Source: Ziziphus jujuba
Lineage: Eukaryota > Streptophyta > Magnoliopsida > Rosales > Rhamnaceae
Direction of reading: 5' to 3'
NCBI RefSeq assembly: GCF_031755915.1
Contig: NC_083379.1
Span: 6,397,501 to 6,461,500 of the forward strand
DNA: 64,000 bases
A program made the translations under genes and the position numbers. Of the stretch, positions 29,225 through 42,430 are shown piece by piece (the stretch's first letter is position 1; each line of letters starts with the position of its first letter). Below the pieces are notes generated by a model. The model was given only the letters and a program-made list of their open reading frames with translations. It was not told the DNA's origin and did not search any database.

Positions 29225-32200
29225 CTATGCAGATATAAGGCCCAAATAGCCAGCAAATAAAGCCAATGCAGACGACATAACATATGCTCCTGCAACAATT
29301 ACTGGTTCTTTGAGCCCGCATGACTCGAGGTGATGATGAAAGGGTGCCATTCGAAATAGGCGACGCCCAGCTCCCAGGAAATAATTGGTTGTCTTAAAGT
29401 ACATTACCTAAAATGCAATGTCAACAATTAAGACGGGAAAACTTCACTTTTTGAGCCAAACATCCAATCATACGAGCAACAATCAAGAATGACAATGACA
29501 AAGATATACATAGGGATAAGATAGAAAGCTAGTAGAAAAACAATGGGAATGGGTTGAAAGGGCCGGAAATAGATAGGAACCTGCATAATAACAGATGATG
29601 CTTCCATGACAAAGATACCAGATGCAACAAATAATGGAAGGAACATTCCGGTACAAGCAGCCATTGCAGCCAAGGCTCCACCTAGTGCCACGGATCCAGT
29701 ATCTCCCATAAATACAGATGCTTTGTAGCGATTGTGCAAAAGAAATCCAACACAGGCACCGGCCATTGATGCTCCAAATATGGCTAGATCTGGTTTGGAA
29801 CGTAAAACATTTTGGTCAATAGAATGTCAATGTCATGCAAATTGGCATAATATAATCCAACCTCCAACAAACAATAGAATGTCAGATATTTTTTTCCTAT
29901 TCAGCCATAAGAAAATATTGGTCTTCCACCTCAAGCTATCTTCTTCTTATTTGTGGTTTGTATTCAATTATTTTCTTTTGTAGACAACAGTGTTTTGAAA
30001 AGTGTAATTATTAGGTAAGCCAAACAATAAATTTGAAAATTTTGCATGTCTTTGTAAATTCATGCATAAAGACTTAAATTATATTACGTACTTATACAAA
30101 TAAACTAACTATGCGACATGAAGTGTAGCAGCCTTTCAAAAATCAACAAATGACACTTAACATATGATTCCTCCATAGCACCACATACATCAATGCATAC
30201 TAAATTCTAATTCTACTTTTACGTAATTTTGCACTACTATATGATTTCCCATCTCTACTGCTTGTTTAAGATTATATCAAACCACAAAAGGTAATGATCC
30301 ACAATAATTTACATTATTACTTAACAAAACACTCATAACTCACCAGAACATATTGGAAGCACTGCAATAGACATTCCAATAAAAGCCAGTGCAGCAGTCC
30401 CACCAGCCAGTCCATCAAGGCCATCTGTTAAGTTAACCCCATTTGCCATTGAAACGAAACAAAATGAAGTCAACATTAAATAAAATTTTCCCAGGCACAC
30501 TAGGCCAAGTGAAGCAGGAAGGGGAACCAACAGTTTCCTGCATTTAAAAAAAAAAAAAAAAAAATTGAATCTGGGGTAAAAGCAATAATTTTGAGAGAGA
30601 TAATATACACATGCCGTCCAAGTGCTAAATTCATAAAAAAGGCCAATGATAAGTAAACACAGTTCCTGGACTACTTAAATCTAATTCCACATTGTTACCA
30701 AAACTTCTTATAAACAACAATGTTTCCACTGAACTTCCTACCATCTCTTTCCATGTGTTAATGTTGTACGTGAAACTACAAGTCTACAACCATATATGAG
30801 ATACGATTATAGTAAGTTTAGGATATTCATCACAATTAGAATATGAAGTAGTCATATTTTGCATACATTTGTTTCTTTTAGAGTGCATGTACATGTATTT
30901 ATGTTCTTTCTTTGGGTGAGGAATGGAGAGTTGAGAGAAGTAAATAATTATTACAAGTTATACAATTCATCGAAAATGTGGCCTAGCACCCTATACAGGG
31001 TCAATGATATCTAAAAATTCCATTTTTTTTAAATATAAGTTGATAGTTTCTGATCAGTTTTTCAACACAAGAATAGATATGTGAGTTACCATCAGAAAAA
31101 TGTTGATCAGATTAGTTACAAGAAGGTATACATGCCGTAGGGTGATGATATACTTGCAGTATCCAACCAAAATGAAAACCAGGTCCCAACAGCTGCCTGT
31201 GAAGTATTAACTACTAATGTTACTAACAATGTTATGAAGCACACAACTGTTAAATCAAAAGCAGCTAATATTTTAAATTCAACAGAAGCAACAGTGCAGA
31301 AGTTTCACCTCAAGGAGAATTTTTAGCCACGGAGATAAACCACTATTTTGATTCTTGATTAAGCTGAACATATCATCGCTTAATCCAATTGCAGCAAATG
31401 CTAGAGTTGCAGCAGCTGCTCCAGAAACTTCACTAGAAGAAAAACCAGCCATAAATTTTGCAACAAGTACACCAACAGGTATAAAAAACAGTCCACCCAT
31501 TGTGGGAGTTCTCTTTTTTAAAGAGTGTCTAACTGGGCCTTCTTTCCTGATTATTTGATAGACCTTCAAGCCATAGAGTAACGGGACACATATATAGCCA
31601 GCACAAGAGGCTAGAATGACTGATATTAGAAAGGGGCGGGTCAAGTGAAATGGATCTAAAGGCAGTCTAACAATCCGCCAAGCACACCAATCCACATACA
31701 CAAGTACCACAATTAAGAAGATAATCAGACCAGCATTAACTAAGACTCCATGTTTGATCCTGCAAAATAGCGTGTCAAAGACTGGTCAAAAACTATATAA
31801 CAGTGTTCAAAATCCTCACTATTAGTTTAGTACAACTACTTGGAGTGATGTCTTTTCAACTTGGGACTCAAAATATCACACAGAAGTAGAAGCGAAGAAA
31901 AGGGTAAAAGATCAGCAATGGCCAATAAGGAATGCTATGCAGGAAATTTATTTTCGGCCACATATACTTGCCTGTGTCTTTTATGCTGTCTTCCAAGCAT
32001 TGCAAGCCGATGAGCAGTCAGTGTTAGAGCATCATTGTTTGAAACACTGATAGCGGGCAATTCAATATCATTTACAGGAGTTAGTACGAATTCTGCATCG
32101 CTATCTTCACCATCACTGGAAGAAATTGTCTGTGGAATGGTCTCCTCTGTGTGACCCCAATCATCCAGTGATGAAATATCACCTGAATCCTAAGGAATAC

Positions 32201-33100
32201 AAAATCTCCTCAATATAATGCGTATTGTTTCTTGTTAATCAGTTACACATACCATATACAAAGCACATAGAGACACAGACGCATAGACTTAATATTCTGC
32301 ATTCTCCTTCTAAATGTAATCCCAGCTCTGTCATATCTAAAAGATTGTTCAATGGCCCCATCTAATTACTATTCTATCAAATGAAATGTTGCACACATTT
32401 AAGCTTACAAATAAAGAATAACTGGTTCCAAAATGTGATAAATCTTATATTGATATATATAAATATATAAATGACAAAAACAAAACAAGTAAACTAGAAC
32501 AAATAACTGAACAAAGGTAATCATCAACAGCCTTAAAGAGAGAAGGGTTTTAACAGTTAAATTACCCCATCAAAGGCCCTGAAATGAACATGACGAAGCG
32601 GCAAACGACCCTTACGTCTTCGAATGTTTGATCCAGTTAACTACAAAGCCATACAGTCATTAAATTCATAAAACAAAATCAATATAAAAATACACCATAT
32701 CAACCAACTACACGGTTTGTTTTAAAAAAAAAAAAAAAAAAAAACTTGTTTTAGATAATGTGAACAATTTGGAAGCTCTAAAAATCAAGTCCAATTCGAA
32801 GAAAACAACTTGAGCATATCGAAGAGCCTTAAATTTCTGTTAATGTACGGGAAAGCAACATTAAACAACAATTTTTACAAAATTGGAAATGTTTTTCTGC
32901 TTGGTCTATTGACAAATTAAGATTGCAGCGTAATATGTAGCAACTGAAAAAAATAATAAAAGGAAATCAAAAAAATAAAATAAAAAAACCTTAAGAGCGG
33001 AAGAGAAATCAGAGCGTTGCAAGAGCGAATCGCATCGAAGACGAGGAAGCGTAGGAAGAAAGCAGGCGAGGTCAGGAACATTCATAGAACGAGACGGCAT
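29225..33100 (-). CDS. MRAY: Phospho-N-acetylmuramoyl-pentapeptide transferase homolog (MraY), plastid type
   Basis: Eight exons in transcript order, 33100-32990, 32640-32566, 32189-31972, 31759-31309, 31196-31132, 30537-30344, 29789-29581 and 29407-29225, encode 501 aa. In bacteria MraY transfers phospho-MurNAc-pentapeptide to undecaprenyl phosphate, making lipid I for peptidoglycan. Plant copies are nuclear genes for the plastid. Residues 1 to about 130 are an extra N-terminal part (probable transit peptide plus an acidic linker). A polytopic membrane core follows with intact motifs: TPTMGG (219-224), the aspartate pair D263-D264, [12 protein letters not shown] (342-353), MGDTGS (399-404) and APFHHHLE (462-469). 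Intron 3 has a GC donor (ACAG|GCAAGT at 31972/31971), required by frame. It lies 1.2 kb downstream of LARP6 on the same strand. It corresponds from memory to Arabidopsis At4g18270. Nothing indicates decay. Confidence 0.96.
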
Positions 33101-34293
33101 GGCTTTGAAGAAGAAGAGGAAGAAACACAACGATCAGATCTTGAAGAGTTTGGTGAGAGGAGGAAGGAAAGAGAGAAGAAGAAGAAGGAGAAGGAGGAGG
33201 AGGAGGAGGAGGAGGAGGCCATTAAAGATTAAAAGAGCAGTGACTCAATGTTGGTGCATTGGGGACGGTATATTCTATTATTCAGTTTTTTTTCGTAATA
33301 ATTTATATAAAAATACAAATATTATATAAAAATATTTCCAAAAGTCCACGAAACTACAGAGAGTAAGAGGAGGGAAAGGATTGCTGAAAGAACAGAACCA
33401 CTTCGAAATTCTCGCAAACGTTGTTGTTTTTGTTTTATATTTGTTTTTTTCAGCAACGTCAGCTGCCACGTACACGCATGTTGCTTGCTGATTCGGTGGG
33501 CAATGGTGATTGGTCATATCCTGACAGCGTTACCCCACCCCTGTGACTCTGCATATCCTTTCGTTCGGTTTTTTGCACCTACACTATTTATTTAAATTAA
33601 TTATTATTATTATTATTTTTAATTTTGCACTTTAGTTTCTGACCTTTTTAGCATCATAATAATCGCTACACCTCTCCGCAGCCAACAAATTATATCAGAT
33701 TTATTACCCAAAAAAAAAAAAAAAAAGATAATAATCATATGAGTAATTGAGAATACATTTACCAATATGAAAAAATAAATCAGAATATCAAAATTCTTAA
33801 AACAGCCCAAAGTTCCCATTGCTCACAATCCGCACAGGGATTAAAGTTAAACGTACATTTTAAAAATCTGTACGTTTAAGAGCACTTATTCCGAAGGAGA
33901 AAAGACCATAGTTAAGCTCTTTAAAATTATTATTGAAAAATACGTTCAAAAGAACTGTCCTCATAATTTAAACATTATAATCTATTTTTTCATTGTGGTG
34001 GTCAAACAAACAATTTCTCAATCACTCTGTCTGAATGACCCACATACGTTCTTGTTCAATTCACAGCAATCCGACGCTTAATCCAAAATAAAAAACAAAG
34101 GCACAAACAGAGAAGAGAGGGAAAGCACTTATACAAATACATTGCTTGCATGCATGTTCAACCACATTCTCGCCTGCACGCCTTTTCTGTCACATTGTCA
34201 ACTTACAACTTCCACATCTCCCTGTTAATACAAGAAATACGGCTAAACACTAAACAACCTCCCTATAGATATTTTTTTCATCAAATCGCCTTG
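33101..34293. other. Intergenic region, MraY promoter and LARP6 3' end
   Basis: The first part is the MraY leader, with a purine tract of AGG/AGA units on + at about 33105-33225 (pyrimidine-rich in the transcript). The rest includes poly-A at about 33709-33726 and the 3' flank of LARP6. No additional gene was recognised. Confidence 0.6.
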
Positions 34294-37200
34294 CTAACTT
34301 TGATTTGAATTTGGAGGTCGACCACGCCCCATTGTGAATCCTCTGGTTCCATCAGGCATCCTTGGGCCAGGTGGCGGCTTTGAGGGTTCATGTGCATGAC
34401 TAGACCAAGTAGTTCCATGGCCTGAGGAGGTAAGAAATATCAGATATTTAAGTTTTCAATCGAAACATAAATTGATCTAAATGGAATGGAACCTAGAGTG
34501 GAACTTTGTCTAGGTACCATGCCCATTGGTGCCACGATGCTTTTGCCTTCCACCTCGTCCTCGGTTTCGGTCCCTATGTCCATTTTTCTCTTTATGCAAT
34601 TGATCCGCATCCTAGATAACAGAGAAGCAACACAATTAATACTACCTACATGAGATTACATGCCTACCAATACTCTGAAAATAAGAACAGAAAACAACTT
34701 GCCTCTTCATCAGGTGTATCATCATGATGCTCAACTGAATTGTGATTCTCCTCATATCCCATTCGATCAGACAACCGGGTAGTATGATTCTTCTCAGAAT
34801 CAGAAGCCCTCCAGGTCTGTTTTCTCTGTCCGTACTTCCCCTAAGACATAAAATACTCATATTAGTTCCAGTAATTGCTGGAAGTGATGGATAGAAAGGA
34901 TGAAGCAGGCCAATACCATTCGTTTCAGAAGCTTGACCCGCATGCCATTTCTCCAGTCCTGTTCATTATTCAAAGTAGCCACCTGATCCAATATCCACCA
35001 CAAAACTGAGCCCTTACTCGAAAATCCAAGCAACAGAAATCAGATGGGAATATATTTAAAACAGCCAGAAACTCACAGCTTTTTCAGCAGCCTCAACAGT
35101 CTCGTACTCTACAAGGGCATGCAACTGCAAAAAGAAATCAGAATAAATAAAGTGGTCTGAAGCATACAAATGTATCATCTATACATATGTTTAATTATCA
35201 TCATCAATGCAAAGCTTTCTAGCTAACAACAAAAGCATAGCACCAAAAAATCTATGTTCATTGTAGAATCTCCTAGTGAAAACGCTGAATAGGTCTGTAA
35301 CATCAAAAAGAAGTTACACTTTCTTAGCAAAATCAAATCAAAGAAGTTTTCTTCTGTATTTACCAAACCAAGTTACAGGTTCACATTGATGACTAAAAAC
35401 TCAAATTTGATTTCATAAAGACCCCATGCCAAATAAAGCCTATTTTCGCACACTTGTATCCTAATCTATAAACTTGTCATTATCTACTGTAACCATTATT
35501 CCTCAAGATAGATAACCAAAAAGCACTATCGTTCCATAACAATTAAAATAACTATATCCAGTTTGTATACTGTAAACAAATGGGACCTCCTGACTGCTGA
35601 TCAAAACAAAACAAAAGGTTAATCAAATAATGATATCGAAGGAAAAGAATTTCTACTCTTAAACAGCATCAGTATGCATGAACAATTCTAACTGAGCCCC
35701 ATAGCAAAATGGTTGATCATTGAACCATACAACTAGTAGCTAAAGGCTAAATCACTGAATGTAGCAACCATTGTACATTGATCACACCACAAAAGCAAAT
35801 TATCAAATAAGCAAAAAAATTATAAAACATTGAAATTATACGAGATGCAATTTGCTATTCAGTAAAGACCAACAATTATACCTTCAATAGAATGCTGATC
35901 TCTCATCTCTATATCAATCAGTCAACATATACAGAATAATTTCAATTAAAAATAAAAAATCAAAATTCCAGGAAATAAAACATGCAATCTATGAATAACT
36001 GAAACATGGCAGGATACACCAGTCCAAGTCCATGTTATTTCACTTACATACCTTACTACTGACATGCTTCTCAGCCTTGTTGCTTTTCGATGACTCTTCC
36101 GGAGCATGTGGATCACGTATGGATACATTCTTTATACTGGAAATTAAAGAAGCATTCAATGTCACAAACTGCAGAAAGAATCAACACAACCAAATACGGA
36201 AGTAGGGAGGGGACATACTTTCCAGCTTCACCAAATATTTTTTTAATGTTCTCCACTGAATGATCCTCTGGTAGATTCTCTACCAAAACAGTGCATAACT
36301 AGGGTGCAGAAATTAGAGGGCCAGAAAACTTCTAGCAATAATAAAAATATCGTAAATAATGAGATTTTCCTCAAAAGTTAATACCTTTGGATCCCTGATA
36401 TCAGTATGTGGAAGAGGATGAAGTCGTTTCACCTTCTTTCCATCTGAACTTACAACCTAGAAGAATGGAATTTCCCTTACAATGTTAAGCACGTTTAGGA
36501 CTTCATCAACACTTGATGCATTAATTACAGAAAAGAAGAATATTACAAGAAGGGAAGACTCCCTTAGCGCAGCGGCTATTAGTAAATGGTCTCGCATAAG
36601 CTTTTTCATCTTCCTAAAGGAAGCAATAACTGAAATAGGAACTGCAGAAACATATGCCAAAATATATAAACAGAGTGAGATAAAGAATAATAATAGGCAA
36701 TTTTTTATTTATTTTCTTTTCAAAAAGAAATACTAGTAGAAATTGATGGATGAAAAAAAAAAAATTTGAAATAACATTTAATCCATAGAAAATAAACAAA
36801 GAAGTTAAAAAAAAAAAGTACATGTAACTTCAAATCATAAAGAAATAAAGGGAGTAAAGCCAGTTCAAATGAAAGGAAAAAAGTACCTCTACTAAGGATC
36901 AGAAGGGCAACGAGCCTAAAGAGAATCAAGATAGCCGTTGCCATGTTGACACCAAACTACAGTTTATGAAACCTATGCCTATTACTAAGGCCTACATAGT
37001 TATCAAGATGACATTCACTAATGAACTAAGAAGCTGACTCACAAAGTCCTAACTCCCTAATTTGAGGACAACCATGAGAAACTTCATATTAGTAACCTGA
37101 ATGAGGTACAACAAAATCAACAGCCATAATTTTAATGTAAGTACACGTGATTACATTATATAAAACAGTTAATGGTAGATGTATGCAAAAGAAGTGCCTT

Positions 37201-39929
37201 CAGAATTGGATGAATATTCAGTGAAATTAAAAATTAAAAGAATACCAACCAAAAGTTCTAATTCATCCCAACCTATGCTTTCAAATAAAAAAGGCAATAT
37301 CCATTTGATAACTATATTTCATAGGTGGGACAAACTTCACATAGGTTAAGAATGATAAACGAGGACTCGATTGACATCAAAGAAAGATATGCACATCAAA
37401 ATGCATAAATATAATCAAATAGAATATATAAATCTAAAATACATGATGTACTTCAGAATAGAATAGACAAGATTTAAATAAATAGTCCCTAGATCAATTA
37501 TATCACAAGTATTCAACAGAATATCTTATTCTTCACAATAATAAGCAGGATATAAATACAAATTATTGCACCCAAGATAGTCTGCAAATTTTACACACTG
37601 CCTGATGGGTTCCAAAACAAAAACCTTCACCTAAACACTTTCACTCTATATTTTCACAAGAGAAACGCCACACTGACAACTTTTATGACCATATTGAATG
37701 GACTAAGCCCAAACAAAAAAAAAAAAAAAAAAAAAAAAAAAGGAGGAAAAAAGAAGTAAAGATTGCAATAAAAAATTTAGCGTTTAATTCTGCTTGATTG
37801 TATCATTTAATTAAAATCAGTGCAAAGAATGTCATATAACAGTACACATTCAAGTGAGTTTATGTGCTGCAAAACAAACTCCAACACACAATTAATGACC
37901 AAAATAAAAATCAGTTGAACAAAAAAAAAAATACTGAACTTTTATGATCAAAAGGAGGGATTCAACAAGAGAACTCTAGATTGCAAATTTGCATAAGGTC
38001 TTAGCTTCACATTTCTTCATAGTTCAAATATATAAATACACCAAAATTCATTGTATAATATCTAAAACTTGACCAAAATAAGAGTCATGTAAACACACAC
38101 ATAATTGCAACATTCACATGAGTAAATATTGAAAACTAGAGTAAATGCAGAATCTCTTAAATGAAAAATTGCTCCAATTAAAATTTATAATATGAATAGA
38201 GAAGGAATCAGTCAGCAGCGTGTTGCATAGTCATTCGGACCAACCAATCCTAGATGCTCGGCACAGAAAATCTAACTGCACCAGGAAAACATCTAGGCAA
38301 ATCGACCTGTCAGAAGTACCTGCCTTACTCATCACCTTCAGCATCTCTATTATTGTCTTACTGGCTATCGTATATAAATGATGGACATTATAAAGTTCAA
38401 GCGCCGCAGAGATAGAAGAATTAGGACAAGAAATTTATAACTAGACAATCCTAGACTTCTAGTAAACTTCAATTCTCATATGAATTAGCATCTTCAAGTC
38501 ATAAACTGAAATATAGAAATGATAAGAATGCATTTTTGTGTCCACAGCATGATAATAGCAGCAAGTGTTGCAAGGTTATTATAGTTCATTTCTGGATTGT
38601 AGTCAAGAATATATCAAAAACTACACGTAGACGCCTTCATGACAGCTTAACATAAGCTAATAAGGTTCTGCCTAATCACTCTTTGAGCTATTTATCAGTA
38701 CGTGAGAGACGATTACCCATGAAAACATAGATAGACACAAACTGCTAAGCATTTCTTCAGAAAATTGATTAGATGTCAAACAAAAAGTTATCCCAAAATT
38801 ATGTCAAACAATATTCAGCCATCCATTACAGCAAATTCTCAAGAACACTGGTGTTTTCACAAACTAATAAACCAACAGTCATAATGTTAAAAACTTAAAT
38901 CAGGCCATGATAAACTACTTACCAAACCCCTCTTTATTCTTTTTAATCAAACTCATCATATATTTGTCTGTGGGTAAATTTTCATCACTAAAATAATATT
39001 CCACCTGCAAAATGTCCCAAATAAAATCAGTAATTCTAGTATGATATCATCAGAAATTCAATTAAAACAAGTAGAAATTTCAATGGAATAAAAACTAAAA
39101 GCATTAAAAAAAAAAAAATGCCCCCTCCCTCTCTCTGTCGCCAAATCATTTACTCAACAAGACGCCAGCTCCAATATTCAGTCTAATTGCTTAAATAAAC
39201 AATAGCACATAGTAAATACTTTACCCATATTCATTAATTTGGAACATTGGCTATCTTATTGGTTTGACAGGATTCGTTTACTTCTAATCCCAACTAGAAA
39301 CAATCTATGGCATTATATAGAAAACAACAATAAACTGAATCAAAATTTACAAGAATCAATTAACCATTCGTTAATGAAAAAGGACTTCAATTCGAAGTGC
39401 AAGCAAATTCAGTATTTAGAAATATTACAGTACCCAACCGCATCCAAAAGTTGAATAAGGCAAACCTTGTGCAATAACAAACAAGGGGGGGGGAAATAAA
39501 TAAATAAACTTTAGCTAAAGATTGAAGTTCACTCAACCAAAATCATGGACCATCTTTTTCAAATTCCAAATTTCCACAGCACAGTTACAATTACGTGTTT
39601 GCATATTTTATGAAGAACCAAACAGCGCAAAAGAGTTTCTAGGGTTCAAACACAAGGCTACAGGACAAATTCAAATACACATAAAGAGCCGGGGAAGGGC
39701 CTGCCTGCTTGATAATTTTGTGTTTGAGATCGTCAGTAAGACCGCCTGTCCCAGCCGATTGATCAGGGCCATGATCATGATCGTGATCGTGATCGTCCTC
39801 GGACGGCAGCGGAGGAAGGTCGGACACGGTTTCATCAGGAGATCCAACGGGCGAGAAATCGGGTTCGTGCGGCGGAGACGATGAGGGGGAGGCGGTCTCG
39901 GTGGCGGTGGGCCCCCCTTCGCCTTCCAT
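34294..39929 (-). CDS. LARP6: La-related protein 6 (LARP6 family RNA-binding protein)
   Basis: Eleven exons in transcript order, 39929-39705, 39004-38923, 36641-36547, 36456-36385, 36298-36219, 36136-36052, 35124-35077, 34982-34917, 34840-34703, 34611-34518 and 34421-34294, encode 370 aa. Residues 1-63 are acidic and low complexity with a DHDHDHDH run. The La motif spans about 64-145 (VEYYFSDENLPTDKY; VPISVIASFRKMK). An RRM-like domain spans about 158-250 (LCTVLVENLPED; LHALVEYETVEAAEKA). An arginine/glycine-rich stretch follows. A SUZ-C-type motif ends the protein (GPRMPDGTRGFTMGRGRP, 347-364). LARP6 proteins bind RNA and act in mRNA stability, localisation or translation. Intron 9 has a GC donor (GAG|GCAAGT), forced by frame. 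Intron 1 appears to have one too (CAG|GCAGGC), but a GT alternative 24 nt downstream keeps frame. Arabidopsis has several LARP6 paralogues; which one matches was not resolved. Confidence 0.94.
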
Positions 39930-41076
39930 TTTTGAAACAGAGGGGAGAGGGGAGAGGAGGAAGAGACCGAGGTGCTCCTTGGAATGTTCGAAACGTTAAA
40001 AAAAATGGCCTCCCCGTTCTCCTCTCCTACTCTCTCATCTCTTCTGCTTGGATCCCCATTACATACTAGATTCATCCTTTGGGGTATTTCCGTAATTTTT
40101 TCACTCTAGATTTCAAATTTTTACTAGTTACATCCACTACATTCGAAACCAGATGCACTCGGATATCTATTTATTTATTTATGATTTTTTTTTTTTTTAA
40201 CGTTTGGGAATTACTCACTTTCTTGTTTGAAAAAATACACGAAATGCATAATTACATAAGTTAGTAACGACCAAATATTCATTTTTCTTACTTTTTTTTC
40301 TTTGAAAAAATACATGAAATGCAATAGAAACTATTGAAATATACTTTGAACATTGTGGACTAATCAAATTCAACAAGTCAAATAATACACATAAAAACAC
40401 AATAAGGCCAATTGATCAAATCAAATAATTACACGTGCAACCATTTTATTTAATTCATAAGTACACCAAAAGCATCCGAGTTTAAATGTACAAATTACTT
40501 ACAAACCAACCATTTTTTTTTTCAACATTTTCAAAAATAATTTTGAGTGGAACCCAAATATTTATAAAAAATGGTATTTCTAAATTTTGAAAAATAGTTT
40601 TGGATAGTCAATGCAATTTCACCGCTATAACACCATTAAATTATGAATTCCATATTTTTATATCAGGAAGCAAGATCAACCTTAAAATTAGACATGCAAA
40701 TCAAATCCCTTCCCCACCAGCAATGGCATACCAAAATACAATCACAAGCAACCTAGAAGAAGTGCGGAGCATGAAGGTAGAGAAGGCTCATAGTATCAAC
40801 ATTAATTATCTTTTTTCCGATCGGAAGCAAAACTCCCCTATCTCTACCTTGTTTCCATTCACCGTACTAACATGAATCCTTTACCAAGGCCAATCTCTTC
40901 AACATTACCAAAACTGAAATAGAAAGGCATGCTCATCATTTTTCATTCTCATAGCCAAATTACAAAGCAAAATATCACATACTACATTAGGACAAAGGAA
41001 TGTGGTTTACTAATGCTCCCATTCCCACACCTACCAAACCATGCCATATACGTAAAGCTTCCTAACCAAACCAACA
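39930..41076. other. Intergenic region between LARP6 start and DUF642 stop
   Basis: The first 150 bp are the GA/CT-rich leader of LARP6. At about 40223-40325 a short motif (TTTGAAAAAATACAYGAAATGCA) occurs twice, 76 bp apart. No gene was recognised; the end is the DUF642 3' UTR. Confidence 0.6.
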
Positions 41077-42391
41077 CTAAAACAAAACCAAAACAACCAC
41101 CCAAATGGCAATAACAAGCCTTATACCTAACCCTCCTAACCCATTTCTTATAGAGCCAGAAAACCACACCCTTACGTCATCCACGACCGGTCCACATAAC
41201 GAGCTCATGTCATCAGTCCTTGTGTTATAATACACACTATAGAATGCAATTCTGGTTCTCTCGGCCTTGGATGTGAAATTCAGACTAACTGTATGAAAGG
41301 TTGAGTTAGAATCGGGCGTGTAATGGATGTTTTGCGCTTGATCACCCGCAAAGGCCATGACTGCAAGAGGTTGCTTGCATTTATCCCCAGCATGGCCTAG
41401 AGCAAAGGTCAAGCTGTATTCTTTGTTCGTTACAGTTTCAACCATTTGTGAGATGATGCCTTCTTTGCCAGAAAGCAATTCGATAGCTCTTTTCCCCTCG
41501 GGGACACTGAAATGGTACGAGTCAATGTACCTAACAGCCCTATTTGATTCAACAATCCAACCAGGTAATGCAGATGTTTCTTCATCAAGGTTGGTGGGGA
41601 GAAGCACACCAAGTGAAACATTTCTGGACATATAAGGACCTTCTTCAAACTGAGCATTAACCACTGCATTGCCTGTAGAAAGTATAACAAACAGTTAACA
41701 TTCACTAACATAGAATAAAATAGAAAGTATTTACACCCAAAAAAACAAAGAACGAATCAAAGAGTAAGTGATATTGCTAAAATGCCAAAATCCCAAATGC
41801 TTGCAAACACCGCACAAAATGCATTATACAAGTTTTGATGCTTATTGTCTATCGTATCATTTTGGTATATGATTTTGTTAAATTGACCAAGTTGCATTGT
41901 GGTCTTCTATGTTACATGAACTTTGAGAGAGGGGATCCCATTCAAATAGCAGTACAAATAAATAATTGGTAAAATGACAGTATAAACTGGTTTTGCCGCC
42001 AACATGTCTCTGAAATGACGCATCAAATCCAAAATACCCATCTTGGTAAACAACAAATTAGCTATTGAGAAAATATTTATTTTATTATTCGGCTTTTCAA
42101 ATTGCAAAAAGATAAGTTATACTTCAAGTTGTCATTATACAATCTAAGAAAATGTTTATAATTAGATAGTAATACAATGTCTTTTTTTTAAATATTTTTA
42201 ATAGCTAATGCCCTAACTTATAATTTTATAGTGGATATGAGTGTGATTTCATCACATGAGGCCCACGCGTGGTCAATAAGATATAAAAGCGTCAGAAAAG
42301 AGGGACCCACTTGAAGAAAATCAGCTTTGCTTTTTACTTTGAGCAGCTAAAAAAGAGTAAAAAAAAAAAAAAAAAAAAAGAAGAAAGAGTC

Positions 42392-42430
<39 letters not shown>

